A program made the position numbers and the translations under genes. Below the pieces are notes generated by a model. That model was given only the letters and a program-made list of their open reading frames with translations. It searched no databases and had not been told where the DNA came from. This document shows positions 9,431 to 23,123 of a DNA stretch of 64,000 nt, in pieces. Position 1 is the stretch's first letter, and every line of letters starts with the position of its first letter. This DNA is from Scatophagus argus (lineage: Eukaryota > Chordata > Actinopteri > Scatophagidae): contig NC_058506.1 in NCBI RefSeq assembly GCF_020382885.2, positions 22,282,318 to 22,346,317 on the forward strand, in the 5' to 3' direction.

Positions 9431-12400
9431 TAGATATATATATTATATATGTTTTATATATATATTATTTTATTCAGTTTATTAAATGTAACCCACTGAT
9501 GTGATCTCAACAAATGAAGAACAACAAGCATCGCAACAATCCAACACTTTCACAATCAGTCAAGTCACTGAAGGTCAAAACAAGCTCACACTTAGTTTTA
9601 CCCGTCGCAAAATGGGTAAAAATGTGGCGTAAAACACAACCCAGATGGAGGACTGAGGACGCCGAGACAGAAGGGACTGAAGGGAAAGCCAATGGCCACT
9701 TAGTGAAGACATTTTATTTTGACAGAAGGGAGACAAGGAGGAGGAGGGGTGAGGTAGGCTGATGGTTGGGGTGGAGGCAGAGAGGATATGGTGGGGGGAG
9801 GTTAAAAGTGAGATAGAGAGGTGAGAGAGGGGAGGTGAGAGGGGAGGAAGAGGGGAAGGAGGAGAAGTCCAAAGCTCTCAGGGAACAAAGAGTCATTTAT
9901 ACAACCAGCAGCAACAGCTGAAAACATCTTTAAGCTGAGCCGGGCTGGCAGAGAGACTGGTTTGTGTGTCAGTGTGTGTGTGTCTTAGTTTTTTATTAAT
10001 GTTTCATTTTAATTTATGCACAGTGTGGGCGGTTTTACACCTTTGAATCCATGAGGCCATTGAAGGTCATCGACACCAGAATGGTTCATCCTCCACGGAG
10101 CAAGAAGAACGCTCGTGTTGTGTTCAGGGGTGAGACTTTGACCTGATGGTGGCGCTAGAGAAAACTTCTAACAGGGCTCATGATAAAGTTTAGCCTGATG
10201 GTGATGCTAAAGCAAACGTCAGGTTGGAGTTTAACACCTGAAGTCTGTTTTCACCTGCTGGGGGGGATTTTGTGTCACCATGGAAACTGTCAAGCTGAGG
10301 ACGCACCTTTTAAGTGGAGTCACGAACTGGAAACCTGAAAAATAAATCAAAATATCCGTAGATTCGCTGAGTGACCATAAGAAGAATGTGTGAGCAGTTT
10401 ATTCACACGTCTCAACACCCAACTGCAGGGCGTCTGTGAGCTTCTCTTCATCCACTCCTCCTCTTCGTCTCTCACTCCCTTCCTCTCCTCCCATCCTGCC
10501 CTCCCTCGTCTCCCACCACTCGTCCAGGCCAGCTGTTGTTTTGGAGGCTCTGAGTGGAAGGTCAGGACCTCCACGGTCTTCAGATAAATGTGATCATTGC
10601 ACGAGGAGGAGCAGGTGCAAACATTTTAATGATAACTTGTATTAATTATTGTACGCAGATTATTTTCACTGTGCCTCATATGAGTTGTATATGAGCTGCA
10701 AAGAGGAATGAGAGGGACCAGATTTTCAGCTTTCCTCATGAGCTGATCGATAGGAACACCGTCAGATGAACAGAAGATGAAGAACATCGCCGAACCACAG
10801 ACGGCACCTTCTTCTTCATGTGTGGATATTTTAATCCCCCAGAACTGTCTCAAAATCTGCCCGTGTGTGTGGACGGGGTGAACCCCAGGACCCACCTGAG
10901 GTTCAAAAGACTTATGGGTTTGATCAAAGACATCTTTACATAATTATGACTGTTGACGAGAACATGAAGGTGGTTCTACACCGGATGAGAGAATAAAATA
11001 TATGAACCAATCCAGTTCTCATTCATTCATAAGTGCTGACTTTGTAACAGTAATGGACACAGTGAAAACAACGTGAGCATCATGTAAAACCGCCTGCCTT
11101 TATTGTTATTGGCAATAACTTCATCCAAGGTGAATCAATTTCACAACTTCACCCAAAGAACCAAATTAGACGGATTATGAATGGGATTATTTCAGCCTGA
11201 GAAGAACATGAAGAACAGGATGGTGGCTGGTAGCTAGCATGTCAGACTGTGCAAAGGGCTGTTAGAGGGATGAGCTGAAAATGGCCTTCCAGCGTCCATA
11301 CTGAGATGGGGCCTATTCAGGCCGGTGGGGAGGACATACGCAGTCGGGTGTCATGAACCCCGCAGAGGAAAGAAAAAGCTTGTAATCTTACAAATGACTG
11401 AGCAGCAGTCCTCTGTGCGGTCAGAAAACACGTTGCTGTTTTCTTAAGCTGCCCTGACAGAATATCACTGGAAATTCAGAGCCCCACAGCTTCCAGGACC
11501 TTGACTCAATGTGAGCTTTGTCCTCAGCATCAGGGAGGGGGAAGGTGAGTCTGGGCTGCTGATCCTTGACCTCTGAACCAAAGGGGTCACATGTCCCTGG
11601 AAGCCATTTCTGAGGCCCAAACCTACGCTGGGCAGCTGGGAGGTCTTCATCCCCAACAACAGTGAGAGTACAGAATTGTTGCAAAAGATGTTCCTTGGAG
11701 GTCTGAAACTGAACAGCACAACGATGTGTTCTCACTTAACAGGCTGCGTTTCAGGGTGACACAGTCCCGGCGTTCCCACCGGCCTCTTCGCTGAGGCCAC
11801 ACCTCCTACAACAGCGTCAGAAAAACATCATTTAGCAGCCACAATCTGTGCAGCAGAAAGATTTTGTCCATCTGACACATAAAAGTGTTTCCGACTGGCA
11901 GACTGGCACTAGCTAGCAGCAATGTCAGCTGATGAATTATCTCATTTATGCCTTTAATCATTTAAATATGACCCATCAAACATCTTGATGCTCTTCTGAC
12001 TCTTCTCACCACCACGAGGCTGACATTTGTGGGCTTGAGTCAACATTATACCTGCTAAGTGTCAGCATGTGAGCGCTTTCACTGTGAGCACGCTAACATT
12101 AGCATTTAGCTGAAAGACTCTTAGTGTCGTTTCTCCACAAACCTCCTGGAGAAGAGCTCACAAAGAGCTTTGTGGAGCCAAAACAGGTAGAGAGCAGTAA
12201 ATTAAAACAGAGAGTAGAATAAAAGCGAATAAACAGAGCAGTGAGGTTGCTTAGCAGAGCTCGATTTAGCAGACGCAGACCTCGCAGAACCATAAAACCA
12301 CATGTAAGACATTTTCTTACTGCTATAAGATGTTTTCTGCTTCATGCTGTCAAAAGACATTTATGTTGTTGAGAAAAAAATTCTCATCACAAGTTTCATT

Positions 12401-13416
12401 TTGTAAGTAACTTTTCCATCATGCATATAAAGTGTCTGTCGACATTCTGTTTCTATTTCTGGATAGTTGAATTAAGATATGGGTTTTAATATCAAATGTA
12501 TAGAAACCTGGAGTTTTATTCTGCCAGTGCTGCATCTCCTGTTCCTGCTGTGGAAGCCTCTGGAAGGTGAGTTTGGTGTGTTTGACCTTTGACATGTGCG
12601 GAGGTCACATGGGCCTCCGGGGACATGTGACCCCACGTGACTCGAGGGTTTGGACAAGCGTAACTTTTGGTTGTAACTCAAATCATTTTTCCTCTGCTGC
12701 ATGTGAACAGCCAATGTCTCACCATCCACTGGCTGTCATGTTTTTCTGACTCTTAGAAAAGCAAAAAGGTGTGTGGTCTCTGTGGTGTTTATTTCGTTAC
12801 ATGTCAGATTCATTGTTATTGGTCACATATGGGGATGTGAGGCACGTGGTGGGCGGAGTCAGCAGGTAATAGTAATGTAAGCTTTTCTTGGTGAAGGGGG
12901 AAGTCCTACTTTTGCTGACCGTCCGCTTTTGATTTCGCTTATACCACAATTGGTGTTGTTAAATATTGTTTTTAAACTGGGAAATCATTTCACTGTTTGT
13001 TTTTACTTGCAATAAATCTGCAAACGTAAGCGTAGGTCAGCGCGTCCGGCGAGTAAAGTCTTCCCCTATTTAGCCTCTCGGCGACTACTTGCTTTTTCTA
13101 ACAGTCACTCTGTAGAGCCTCATGCAAGAAAACGCTCACACAAACAGATCTGCTCTCAAATGACACGCACAAGCTTGTTGTGATCAGCAGTTTTGTAATT
13201 TTCAGGATTTACTTTTCGGCAGGAATGAAACCCACAGGCGGTCCAGACCTGTTGAGGGTCTTGCACAGATACTCTGCCTTAATCCACACGTTTTACACAA
13301 GATTTCTAATGTTTAAATCTGAATGAGTTCCACTATGGTACTTTTAAATGTTTTTTCCCTTCAAGTCTGACCCGACCGTCTGACAGGACCTCAACTTGTG
13401 CAACGCGAAGCTTTTT
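9431..13416. other. Non-coding stretch with dispersed repeat traces
   Basis: No exon is recognised. A GA-rich stretch covers about 9720-9870. GACCTGATGGTGGCGCTAGA at about 10140-10160 resembles a dispersed fish repeat (recall). A GCTAAC-type repeat lies at 12035-12115. The short ORFs have no domain and no splice context. Confidence 0.5.
12035..12115. repeat. GCTAAC-type dispersed repeat
   Basis: Contains GTCAGCATGTGAGCGCTTTC and CACGCTAACATTAGCATTTA. The same words occur at 15618-15745, 17765-17865 and 17960-18025, so this is a dispersed family in the window. Confidence 0.55.
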
Positions 13417-13673
13417 GGGGCAGTCGTGGATCAGCGGTTAGGGTGTTGGACCCGTAACCGGTGGATCGCTGGTTCGATTCCCCCGTCCCGGTGTCCATGG
13501 CTGAGGTACCCTTGAGCAAGGTACCTAACCCCCACTGCTCCCCGGGCGCTGCACGCGGTCGCCCACTGCCCCGGGTTTGCTGTGTGTGTGTGCACGTCAC
13601 TTGGGTGGGTTAAATGCAGAGAACAAATTTCGTTGGAGTGAGTTCCCTCCAATGACAAAATATGTCACTTTAT
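13417..13673 (+). mobile_element. tRNA-headed SINE, family A, full copy
   Basis: The head GGGGCAGTCGTGGATCAGCG with box-B-like GGTTCGATTCC is tRNA-like. A central domain CCCTTGAGCAAGGTACCTAA and CTGCTCCCCGGGCGC follows, then a tail with a short hairpin (ATTGGAG ... CTCCAAT) ending in T-rich sequence. It is nearly identical to the copy at 43056-43311, so the family is young. ORFs antisense to it are artefacts. Confidence 0.85.
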
Positions 13674-15493
13674 TTTTTTACTTTTTTTTGTTGTTTTACT
13701 CTTGCAGCAATTTACTCCAGTTTGAGCTGATAAAAGAATGACGTCAAAAACAAAAGGACAGGATTTTCGATAAGAATACACGTGTTTTTACAAGATGACC
13801 GTTAAAACTGGTCAAAACAAAATGTCTACTTTCATATGACAAAAGCAGTGTGGAAAATGTACAGCGCATATTTTTCTGTCTGCTGAACCTCATCGGTCTG
13901 AGCTGAATGGGCGGCAACGGGAGCTAAACAGCAACCTTTGACCTCCCTCTGTCAGACACAAGTCACATGTCCTCCCAGGCTGCAGTCTGTCCCAAAGATC
14001 TGCTCTGCACACGCACCTGCATTTGGAAAAGTTTCGGCATAAGTTCACTTGGAAGCTTTGCAAATGGATTATTAAAGGGTTTTGAGCTTCAGTGTTACCA
14101 CTTAGCTCGCACTAATTTAATCCTGCAGCAGTTGACACATCCTGTAGACTCTAAGCAGGCAAATTAGGAACCAACAGGTTGCTTTCTGTTCTTCACCTGA
14201 ACTTCAATAGTCTAAAAGTAAGATTTCCAAAACTGTCTGTTTGCATGACAAATAGCCTCCTGCAGATGGGAGAATGACGAGCGTCCTCTTTAAGTAGCAA
14301 AGTTCACCTCTGGCTTCCTGCCGATCATCACTCATCATTCCTGACCGATCATTCCTGAAACGCGTAGTTTTAGTGAGAAAAGTGAGACTTTGCTGTTTAA
14401 GTGTGAGGACTTTGTTTGTCCACCGATATCTTAGTGCCTTGCTCAAAGGAGAGTTCATGTTAACTTTCTCACTTGCTGCTAAACTGCAGCACCAGGCTAT
14501 GCAGCATACGGCTAACGTCTGGGTGGTCCAGGCATCACTGGTAGGAAGTGACCATCTAACAACCAAGTCCAGCTCCAACAGTTAAGTCAAGCCACGGGGC
14601 TCTAAGTGAACAATGAACAAAACCAAATCCCTCACAGATCCTCACGATGTTTCCGTTCTGTGATGCAACCCTCCTTCCCTGCAGGCCTTTCAGTCAGGAT
14701 GCGACCAAGTGAAGCAGCGCGGCCGCACCACTGGGCCCAGCGAGTCAAGTCCAAGCCTCATTCAGAAGCTCAGTGAGACCTTCAGCGCTCGGCAGAAACT
14801 TCCTGTGATGATGACACAGTCAAAGTACTTTCGGACAGCGAACAGTCACCGTCACGTCAACGGTCTGTGTTTCACGTGGAAGGCTGCTGCATGCAACAGA
14901 TCGCCTGCCATGGGAACCATGTGGAGGTGATGGCAACTGCTGAAAAATCCATCCACTCTCAAACACTGACAACAAACCTCGGACCAGCACACGATGTGTC
15001 TGTTGTTTTGAAGAAAGGATTTTGTCCAGGGTTCTGAAAACTGACACTCACACAGTGTTTTTGGACTTGTTTTAAAGCGTTGTTGTAAACTTTTCTTCTC
15101 TGCTGCAGCAGGGCTCCACACACGAGGAGTTTTGATGGCTTCTTCTCCATAAACGTTCACGTCTTGAGTCCTCTGGTTTGTCCTGCATTTTGCCCTCAGG
15201 TTCATCAGGCAGCACAAACACTCAGACACACGATGCGAAGAAGCCGCCAGCTTCCTCCTGGTGACCACGAAACAGTATACACGTCGTGGTTTGAGCTGAA
15301 ACACAAGGCTGACATCCTGCTGTGAATAATGTGCTAATCAGATTTGGCCTGTGGTTGTTGCCGTAATCAAATCTATCCGGTGCTGCAGGGCCGAGAGGCT
15401 GAAACCTGATCTGATGGCCAACATATGCACTTGGGCCATTTCTCCAATCTGTTTCCTCTCAAGTCCTGGCACGCTGCGCTATCTGTCCACCCT

Positions 15494-15529
<36 letters not shown>

Positions 15530-15617
15530 GTGTGTTATTTCTTCTTGCTTACTGTGCTTTACTGCTCCACAGCACATTCTGTTCTGTTTGTTAGCAGCTC
15601 TGTGAAGCTGTTTTCGT

Positions 15618-15745
15618 TCCGAGCTAAATGCTAACATGAGCACGTGCTAACGAGCTCATGTTTGACAGGTGAAGCGTTTCACCGCTTTTGCCATCTTAGT
15701 TTAGCTTTTTAGCATGCTGACATGCTTTAGCGCGCTAACTTAAGG
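15618..15745. repeat. GCTAAC-type dispersed repeat
   Basis: GAGCTAAATGCTAACATGAG, CGTGCTAACGAGC and TTTTTAGCATGCTGACATGC are variants of the words found at 12035 and 17765. Confidence 0.5.
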
Positions 15746-17764
15746 GGGGGAAGCAGAGAGCAGAGCCATCGGCCCTGCAGAAGCCTCCCATTCAGCCGGC
15801 TGGGCTGTAGATCCACCTGTTCCCTGGGCTCAGAGCTGCTCGTGGGTCCGGATGTGAGAACGTGAGAACATGGAGAACAAAAACCATCTGGGAGGGTGTG
15901 TGGTGGAATGTGGCAGGGCTAAGATTTTGTACCTCAGATATCCTCAAACAAAGGACGTGCTCGCCTCTTTGCTTTGTTTTTTGGTGTTCACTCTTTCAGG
16001 CGGCTTCCCAGTTCTTATCATCTGACGGCATCAGACTTTGTTACCACATCTCACCAATTACTGTGAGTACAATGGTGGATCACAAAGCTAAACAAATCAA
16101 AGTTTGATAAAAGTTCAAATAAATTTATATAAAATTATCCGACAGGCATCATTTTCTTGTAGGTCAGATGTGCATCCGGACTGCCTTGAGTCTCTAATCA
16201 TATGAAAGTGCTGAACGAAGAACCAGATGCTGCAGGAACGAAGGAAGGAAGACAGAACGAGGGATGGAGACATGAGGGCTGCGGAGGGGCTGGCGTTACT
16301 GTTTTCTACACTGTGGTCGGGGGTGGTGGTGGGAGGAACAGATTATGCAGAAAACCACTTCCAGAGGAAGTGTGTTTTAATGCTGACAGCGTTCCTGCGG
16401 AGGCTGTTATGCTAATCTGACCCCCCCTTGTTAAACAGTGAAGATCATCCGTGGTGGACGAGGGGAAATGCATCATGAAAACATATATCTGAAGACAGAG
16501 ACAGACAGACAGAGAGAGGAGGTGGTGGAGGAGGTGGAGGAGGAGGAGGCGGGGGGTACAGTGCAGACGAAGCACACAGGAAGCAAGCACGGCATGCTTT
16601 TTATCCCTCCAATGCCAACACTGCTGCACTCTTACCCCAATCTGACCCGTCTGAGGGGGGTGACAACTTGTTTTCAGAGTGCATCCACCCCACACCACCT
16701 CCACCCACACACACACATTTCAGCACCACACCAGATTTTACAGCTGGATGAAGAGCATCAATGGGAGCAGTGAGCGAGTGGACAGACAATGGACATGGCG
16801 TCCAGGCCGGCACGCCAACCCAGGATTTCCTGGCTTACAACACACACACACACATACACACACACACAAATTCTCAGACCTTCCGGGTGCACAATAAAGA
16901 AAGAAACTCTTGTATGTACCCAAAGAAAAGAGCATGTTGGATAATCTCTCAATCCAGACAAGTGGTGTTAGTGTCATTTTGCGGGTTGTAATGGGCAGTT
17001 GGCGGGCAGATATCAGGTGGTTTGTGTTGCACTGGAAGAGTCCGGCCGCTCCAGCGCCCAGCAGCTCAGGCGGACTAAAGCAGCGGGGCTTAAAAAAGCA
17101 AACCGAGGTGAAATGAGCGGTGCCTTCAAACGCGACATCAAACGGTCTGGATCTGACCCGATCCTCCCTTTCACTGTCGCATGAGCCTGCATGGAAGCTG
17201 TCAGGCCTCGTTAACGCAGAGACGCCCACCGCCAGCCTGTCTGCCGTCCCAGCCGTCTGACCGCCTGACTGTCTGACTGTCGGCTGCTCTGGGCAGCTTT
17301 CTGTCTGACATCTCAACCCTGGACTGTGACTGTCTGTCGCCGGCTTTCTGTTTGGCTGCCCGTCGACACAGTTTGTTCCTGAGGTTGTGGAGCAGTGGGG
17401 CCGAAGGGAGCGTAAAAGTCGGCTCAACGGTGAAAGCTGAGGAGGCAAATGTTAAAGATTAGAGAGACGGGAAGGGGGACAACAGAGGGGAAACATCAGA
17501 CCAAGACAAGGTCTCGTCAGTCGGCGTGGATCAGTACATCGAACTGGAAATGAGGTTCATCAAACACTGTGACTACAGCAAGAAAACAAACTGCACACTG
17601 AACGATCTGCACTTGTTACCTGCTTTTGAGGTTGAAGATTTTTTTTTTTTATTCACAGGGGACATTAATCAACATTTAAAAATATTAAAACGTAAGAAAA
17701 TATCTGACCAAACCAGATTAAGTTCATACTTTTGCTTTATTTCTTCAGGGAGGATTTTGAGCTC

Positions 17765-18025
17765 ACACTGATGCTTAGCAGGTAACATTATTATGCTCAT
17801 CATACAGGATTAGAGGATTAGCATGCTAACATTATTAGCACACACCACAAAGTGCAACTGAGGCTGAGAGGACGTCGTTACTTTAACAGGAATTTCATTA
17901 CAAACCAAAGTACAAGAGAACATTTTGACCTTATTAAGACGCTTCACGAAAAGTCATTCAGGACAGTTGAGTTTTGAGCTAAATGCTAATGCTAACTGGC
18001 ATGTTAACACGCTAACAAGAATCTG
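17765..18025. repeat. Two GCTAAC-type repeat copies
   Basis: GATTAGCATGCTAACATTAT with CACAAAGTGCAACTGAGGCT (17815-17865), then GAGCTAAATGCTAATGCTAA with TGTTAACACGCTAAC (17965-18018). The order of words is the same as in the other copies. Confidence 0.5.
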
Positions 18026-21000
18026 TATCAAATCCAAACAAAAGCTGTTAAGACTCTCCAACCAAAGCCACAGAAATCAAACTGCTGGTGGTGTTAGAGA
18101 ATCAGGGATGAGGGATCACCAGCGGGGTTGGACCTCGGGTCACCGTGAATATCTGCACCGTCTGTGCGAGATTTCACAGCCATCCATCCCAAAGGACGGG
18201 CTGCCATCGTGGAGCCACGCTGCCTGTATGGCTGATAAAACATATTCCATAGTAGGTGAAGCTGGTGTGTCTGTAACTTCATCTCTGTGTTGTGACATAA
18301 AATATAAAAACTTCCTCCCTCCAGTGTTGCTCACTTTGATTTCCTGCAGACCCACTCAGAGTCCTGTGATCTCCTGAGGAGCAGAGCATCAGGGATTCCC
18401 TCATCCTTCCTGCCCTCCCTTCCTCCCTCCATCCCATCATCCTTTACTTCCTCCTCCTCTTTGCAGGGGGACATAAGCCTCTTATCGAGGCCCACAAACT
18501 GTTTATAATGTGTTGCTTTCACATGTATGACTGTGAAGGCAGCCACTGTTAAGAAAAAGGTGTTTTTAATGAATGTGGATACGAATTTTCCTTTGCTTTG
18601 TGCAAATTGTAAAATGCAGAACTGTGTCACCCAAAGCTTGAGATATTAAAGTGTTCACACCGCAGATGACAGATAACTGAAGATCACATTTGTCAGATCA
18701 TCACAAAGGAACCACAAAGCTCCCGAAACGCGTGACGGCTGACCATCAGTGGAAAAGAAAGAGAGCAGCGTCTTCCTCTCGGAGTATAAATCCAGCCTTA
18801 CAGGTGGCTCAGTCTCGCCTCAGGGAGGTGAAAAACTCTCCTTTAAAGAGAAACAGAGGCAGACAGAGGAGCTTTTTGTGCTGAGGGGAAACGAGAGAAG
18901 CTGCTGATTATCAGCACCAAAGGCACCAGATCCCTTCGCTCCGAAAACCCCCGAGCAAAGCTCTGAAGCCTAACGTGCTCTTTATCCCCTACTGATTTGA
19001 AACACAAAAGCTCCTCATGAGTGTTGCTCTGAAGGAGAGGCGGAAAGCAGCAGGGAACAATTCTGAACTGTTAAAAGTGACAAAAACACCCAAAAAACCC
19101 TCAATTTTGATTTGAAAAATTAATTTCAGTGGCATGGAGGTGGGAGGAGTACTCCGATTTTGTATTCAGATTTATTAATTGGCTAAATCTACTTTCCACT
19201 ACTGCAAAATGAGCTTTGTTTTCTACATTTGTAGACATTTGGCTCTGAGGAAAGTTTTCAAGGCCGAAGCCGAGACAAAAACAAGAAAACAAGATGAGTC
19301 GTCGCTCGCGGGATCTCCTTCAGAGGCAGCTTTACTCCCGCGTCCACAAGTGATCAGGCAGGTCTGAACAGTAAAACAAAATGGAGACTGTACAGGAATA
19401 TGCTTTGTGCTCTTGAGCAAGGCAACAGCAGGAAGTGCGGCATGCAAAGGGGGATGCTTTTAGTAGGTTTAATTTGTCTTTGTGCTACTTTAGGTCACTC
19501 ACTCACACCGATTCACAACTGAGCAGACCTGTGGCACCATTCAGCATCATCGGCATCAACGATGAGCCCAAGCAGACGTCCACGGGACCAAACCTTAACC
19601 AAAACTCTAACCCCGACCACTGAGGCCAGCGCGACTGAGGCTGGTCCCAGCAGAGTCCAGGATCTGTGGTCAGTGAATACATTTAGATCTCATCCTCATG
19701 CAAACGTGGCATAAGACCGCGATTATCAGCAACACGTTTATCCTTTCCCGTCGCACAGCCACACAGTTCAATGTCTTTGTGAAATGCACAGAAAAGACAA
19801 GCAAAATGAAAATGACTGTTGCTTAGTGTAATTCATGTGTGTCGTTAATGACCCTCAGGAGGAATTTGTAGTCCTTCAACACACTTGAAAGCACGAAAAA
19901 TCTCCCAAATGACATTAAATGTGGTCCTGTGTTCTGTTTTTCTTTCATTTTTCTTTTCTTTTTCTTCATTAATGTGTTGTCCTGTAATTACTCCGGCTGG
20001 GAGAAGAAGCTCGGCTTTCATTATCCTGAAGAGAAGCTTCCCGAGTTTTCTCTCCAGGTATTTGGCAAACTGTGTAATCCTGCTTCCTGGACCTCATGGA
20101 CCTCATGTCCTCCACCCCCGGGTGAGGGCGAGCGGACATCCGCAGACCGCCACTCCTGCATCGGCAGAGGGCGGCGACCCGTGGCTCCTTAAACGGCCAG
20201 AGGTCAGCCAAAACAGAGGTGTTGGATTCAGACGGTGTGATGAGACCCTCACTGAGCTCTGACCTGCAGCCTCCTGAAGGGAAGTCATTGTGTTGTGTCC
20301 CCTCTCTGTCTCACCGTTTTCACTTTCACTGAGGCAAACTGTTACTGCAGACTGGACGGACGAAGTCCTTAAAAACTAAACAGTGTGGGTTTCCACGCTG
20401 TGAAACGGGTTCCGGCTTGTGTTCGCAGAACACTAAAGAGAAGAACACGACGGGCATCTAAAGTGACCAAAATGACATTTGCACATGAAGTTTCCATCTG
20501 CTTGTTGTGCTGCAGCTGAGTGGATAATTAGCCGATCAGCCCTGAAGCTGGACCTTCACACGTTTGCACCAAAATGTGCTTCTGCCTGCTTGAGCTGAGT
20601 GTTTGGCCCCTTGGGGTTGTGAACAACTAAAATTCTCACCTTATAAGTTGATATGGCAAACATGTTAGCAAACGTGCAGCCGTTCTCCTAACAGAGCGAG
20701 ACTTGTGGGTCCATCCCTCAGGTGAACTCAGCTCGGCCTCTTCTGATCCACTCCTGAGGTTAACATCTGGCTGTTCGGCTTTCAAATATGTGAAGATAAA
20801 GCAGCGTAAAGCCGAGGGCGCATTCAGGCGGTTATTCTCTGTAGGAGGTCACATCGTTAGGATATCAGTTACACTTCTGAAAGCAGAGTGTTAAAAGCAA
20901 AGTAAAGTGAAATGAAAGCAAAGGAAATACTGCAGTTTAAGCTAAAACATCCATATTTTACTAAGATGTTAATTCAAAAACCCTGAACTCCTGGAGCAGG

Positions 21001-22130
21001 AATATAAAGTAATGACAGCTGAGAGGTGCACTTGACTAAAAGCTCTCTGAACTGCTTTTACCCACAGCCACGTTCAGCTCAATGTGGACTGAGAAGAGAC
21101 TGCAGGGCCAGAGAAGGAAAATGAACCAATGAAACATGCTGATGAAGTTAGCGCCTCCGGCCTGCGTGCACACATGCTTCCACACGCCTCCTCCGGCCGC
21201 ACGAGCTGCTGCTCGGCCTCGGCTGCGATCTGCTTCACATGGACGGGATCAAAGCCTGCAGGGGGGGCGGGCGGCGGGGCTGGGAGGCACTAATGTGTTT
21301 CCACAGGGGAGTCTTCTCCCTGGGAAAGTGCAATAGGTTAGAATATCAGTGAGACGTGCCTGAGAGCGCAACTGCTCACCTGTCGTCTGACTGCGGCTTT
21401 GGCGCTGCAGCTCTGCGGTCACGAGGACGACTCTGGCTTCCTGTCCACTGCGTCTGGCCCGCGTTTCCCAGCAAACACTTTGACACGAACGGCCCGAACC
21501 GACGCTGGACACCCGGGAGCGGCGAGTGGACCGAAGCGGCCTGTGAGAAGCGTTCGTTCAGCCATCTTGTTAACAACCACAGCCGACCGTCCGCTTCAGA
21601 GGGACACTTTCACCCTGTGCACCACATGGACTGTCCACAGGTGTCCAAACCACTGATCCCACTGATCTGATCAGCACTTTGTCTGCTTTGGGTCAAAATG
21701 ATCACGTTCAAATGTCAGTAAATATGAACGAGCATTTAGGCTGATCGATACTGGAGAACTCAGTGAGTTTAAAGGAGCAGAAACTCCTCGACTTCACTGC
21801 AGGATTTAAATCTCTGAGCTTCTGTTCATTGCACATGTTGAGCAGACAAACTTCCAGTTATTTTCACTGCAAAGGGTTGTCAGTGAAAACACAAAGCCTC
21901 AGGATCTGGTAAAATGAATCAGTGTTAATCATCAACCGTTTTGTGCGGGACAGAAGTTAAAATGTTACTGATTGGCCCTTTAAGACTCTCGGGTCCTGAC
22001 AAACCAGAGACAGGAAACAGAAAACGGAAACATTCAGTTGATCCAGCTGTTTTCTCCCTTTCTCCCCTTCCTCCTCTATCTGTTTGTGTCTCACCCCTCC
22101 CCTCCCCCTGCCCTCACATATCAAGTATCC

Positions 22131-22190
22131 GGGGGAGGAGGAGGAGGAGGAGGGGGAGGAGGAGGAGGAGGAGGAGGAAGGGGGGGGGTT
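22131..22190. repeat. (GGA)n microsatellite
   Basis: Imperfect GGA/GGGGGA repeat; glycine- or glutamate-rich ORFs across it are artefacts. Confidence 0.9.
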
Positions 22191-22267
22191 CAAACAGGTG
22201 TCTTACTGTCCCAGCAGCCTGCTGGTTGGTCTGCTACAGGTTTTACCTCGTGCTCCCAGCTGCTCTG

Positions 22268-22322
22268 TCACACACACACTCACACACTCACACACTCACA
22301 CACACACACACTCACACACTCA

Positions 22323-22400
<78 letters not shown>

Positions 22401-22536
22401 CACATACTCACTCACACACACACTCACAGCCATCCATCCATCTGTCACAAGAATTAGAAGTAATCCATAGGAATTTTCAGATGTCATGGAAGGAGAGGTG
22501 TGTGTATATGTATATGTCTCCCTGTGTGTGTGTGTC

Positions 22537-22582
<46 letters not shown>
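22268..22582. repeat. (CA)n and (TG)n arrays in opposite orientation
   Basis: (CA)n with CACT interruptions at 22268-22430 is followed after about 115 bp by (TG)n at 22525-22582. The two arrays are complementary and could pair as a stem-loop. Confidence 0.9.
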
Positions 22583-22587
<5 letters not shown>

Positions 22588-22659
22588 TCACTTGTTGTAA
22601 CCCGACCACTCGGCCACCTGCAGCAGATGGCTGAGAAACCCAGAGAAACAGAAGACACA

Positions 22660-22666
22660 CTCTGTC

Positions 22667-22703
<37 letters not shown>

Positions 22704-22716
22704 GTCTCTCTCTCTC

Positions 22717-22753
<37 letters not shown>

Positions 22754-22814
22754 GTCTCTCTCTGTCTGTCTGTCTGTCTGTCTGTCTCTGTCTCTCTCTC
22801 TCTGTCTCTCTCTG

Positions 22815-22846
<32 letters not shown>

Positions 22847-22850
22847 TCTC

Positions 22851-22887
<37 letters not shown>

Positions 22888-22892
22888 GTCTC

Positions 22893-22925
<33 letters not shown>

Positions 22926-22954
22926 GTCTCTGTCTCTCTCTGTCTCTGTCTGTC

Positions 22955-22991
<37 letters not shown>

Positions 22992-22994
22992 GTC

Positions 22995-23027
<33 letters not shown>

Positions 23028-23062
23028 GTCTCTGTCTCTGTCTCTGTCTCTGTCTCTCTCTG

Positions 23063-23121
<59 letters not shown>

Positions 23122-23123
23122 GT
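22660..23123. repeat. (TCTG)n / (TC)n compound microsatellite, about 460 bp
   Basis: Alternating blocks of TCTG and TC. The long Leu/Ser/Val/Cys ORF on plus and the Arg/Glu/Asp/Thr ORF on minus are translations of the repeat. Confidence 0.95.

Larger units (their letters stand above)
13674..22130. other. Long non-coding stretch
   Basis: No coding exon could be recognised on either strand. It holds a (TG)n array at about 15497-15529, short CA arrays near 16845-16870, and GCTAAC repeats at 15618-15745, 17765-17865 and 17960-18025. About 13960-14170 and 15310-15460 are unique-looking, repeat-free sequence. It could be intergenic or an intron of a gene outside the window. Confidence 0.5.

Noticed and set aside
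13417-13490. SINE head as a tRNA gene
   Set aside because: The cloverleaf is imperfect and it is joined to a SINE body; only 36437-36509 folds as a full tRNA.
13391-13658. ORFs antisense to the SINE (also at 43021-43290)
   Set aside because: The same peptide appears at both SINE copies, so it comes from the repeat.
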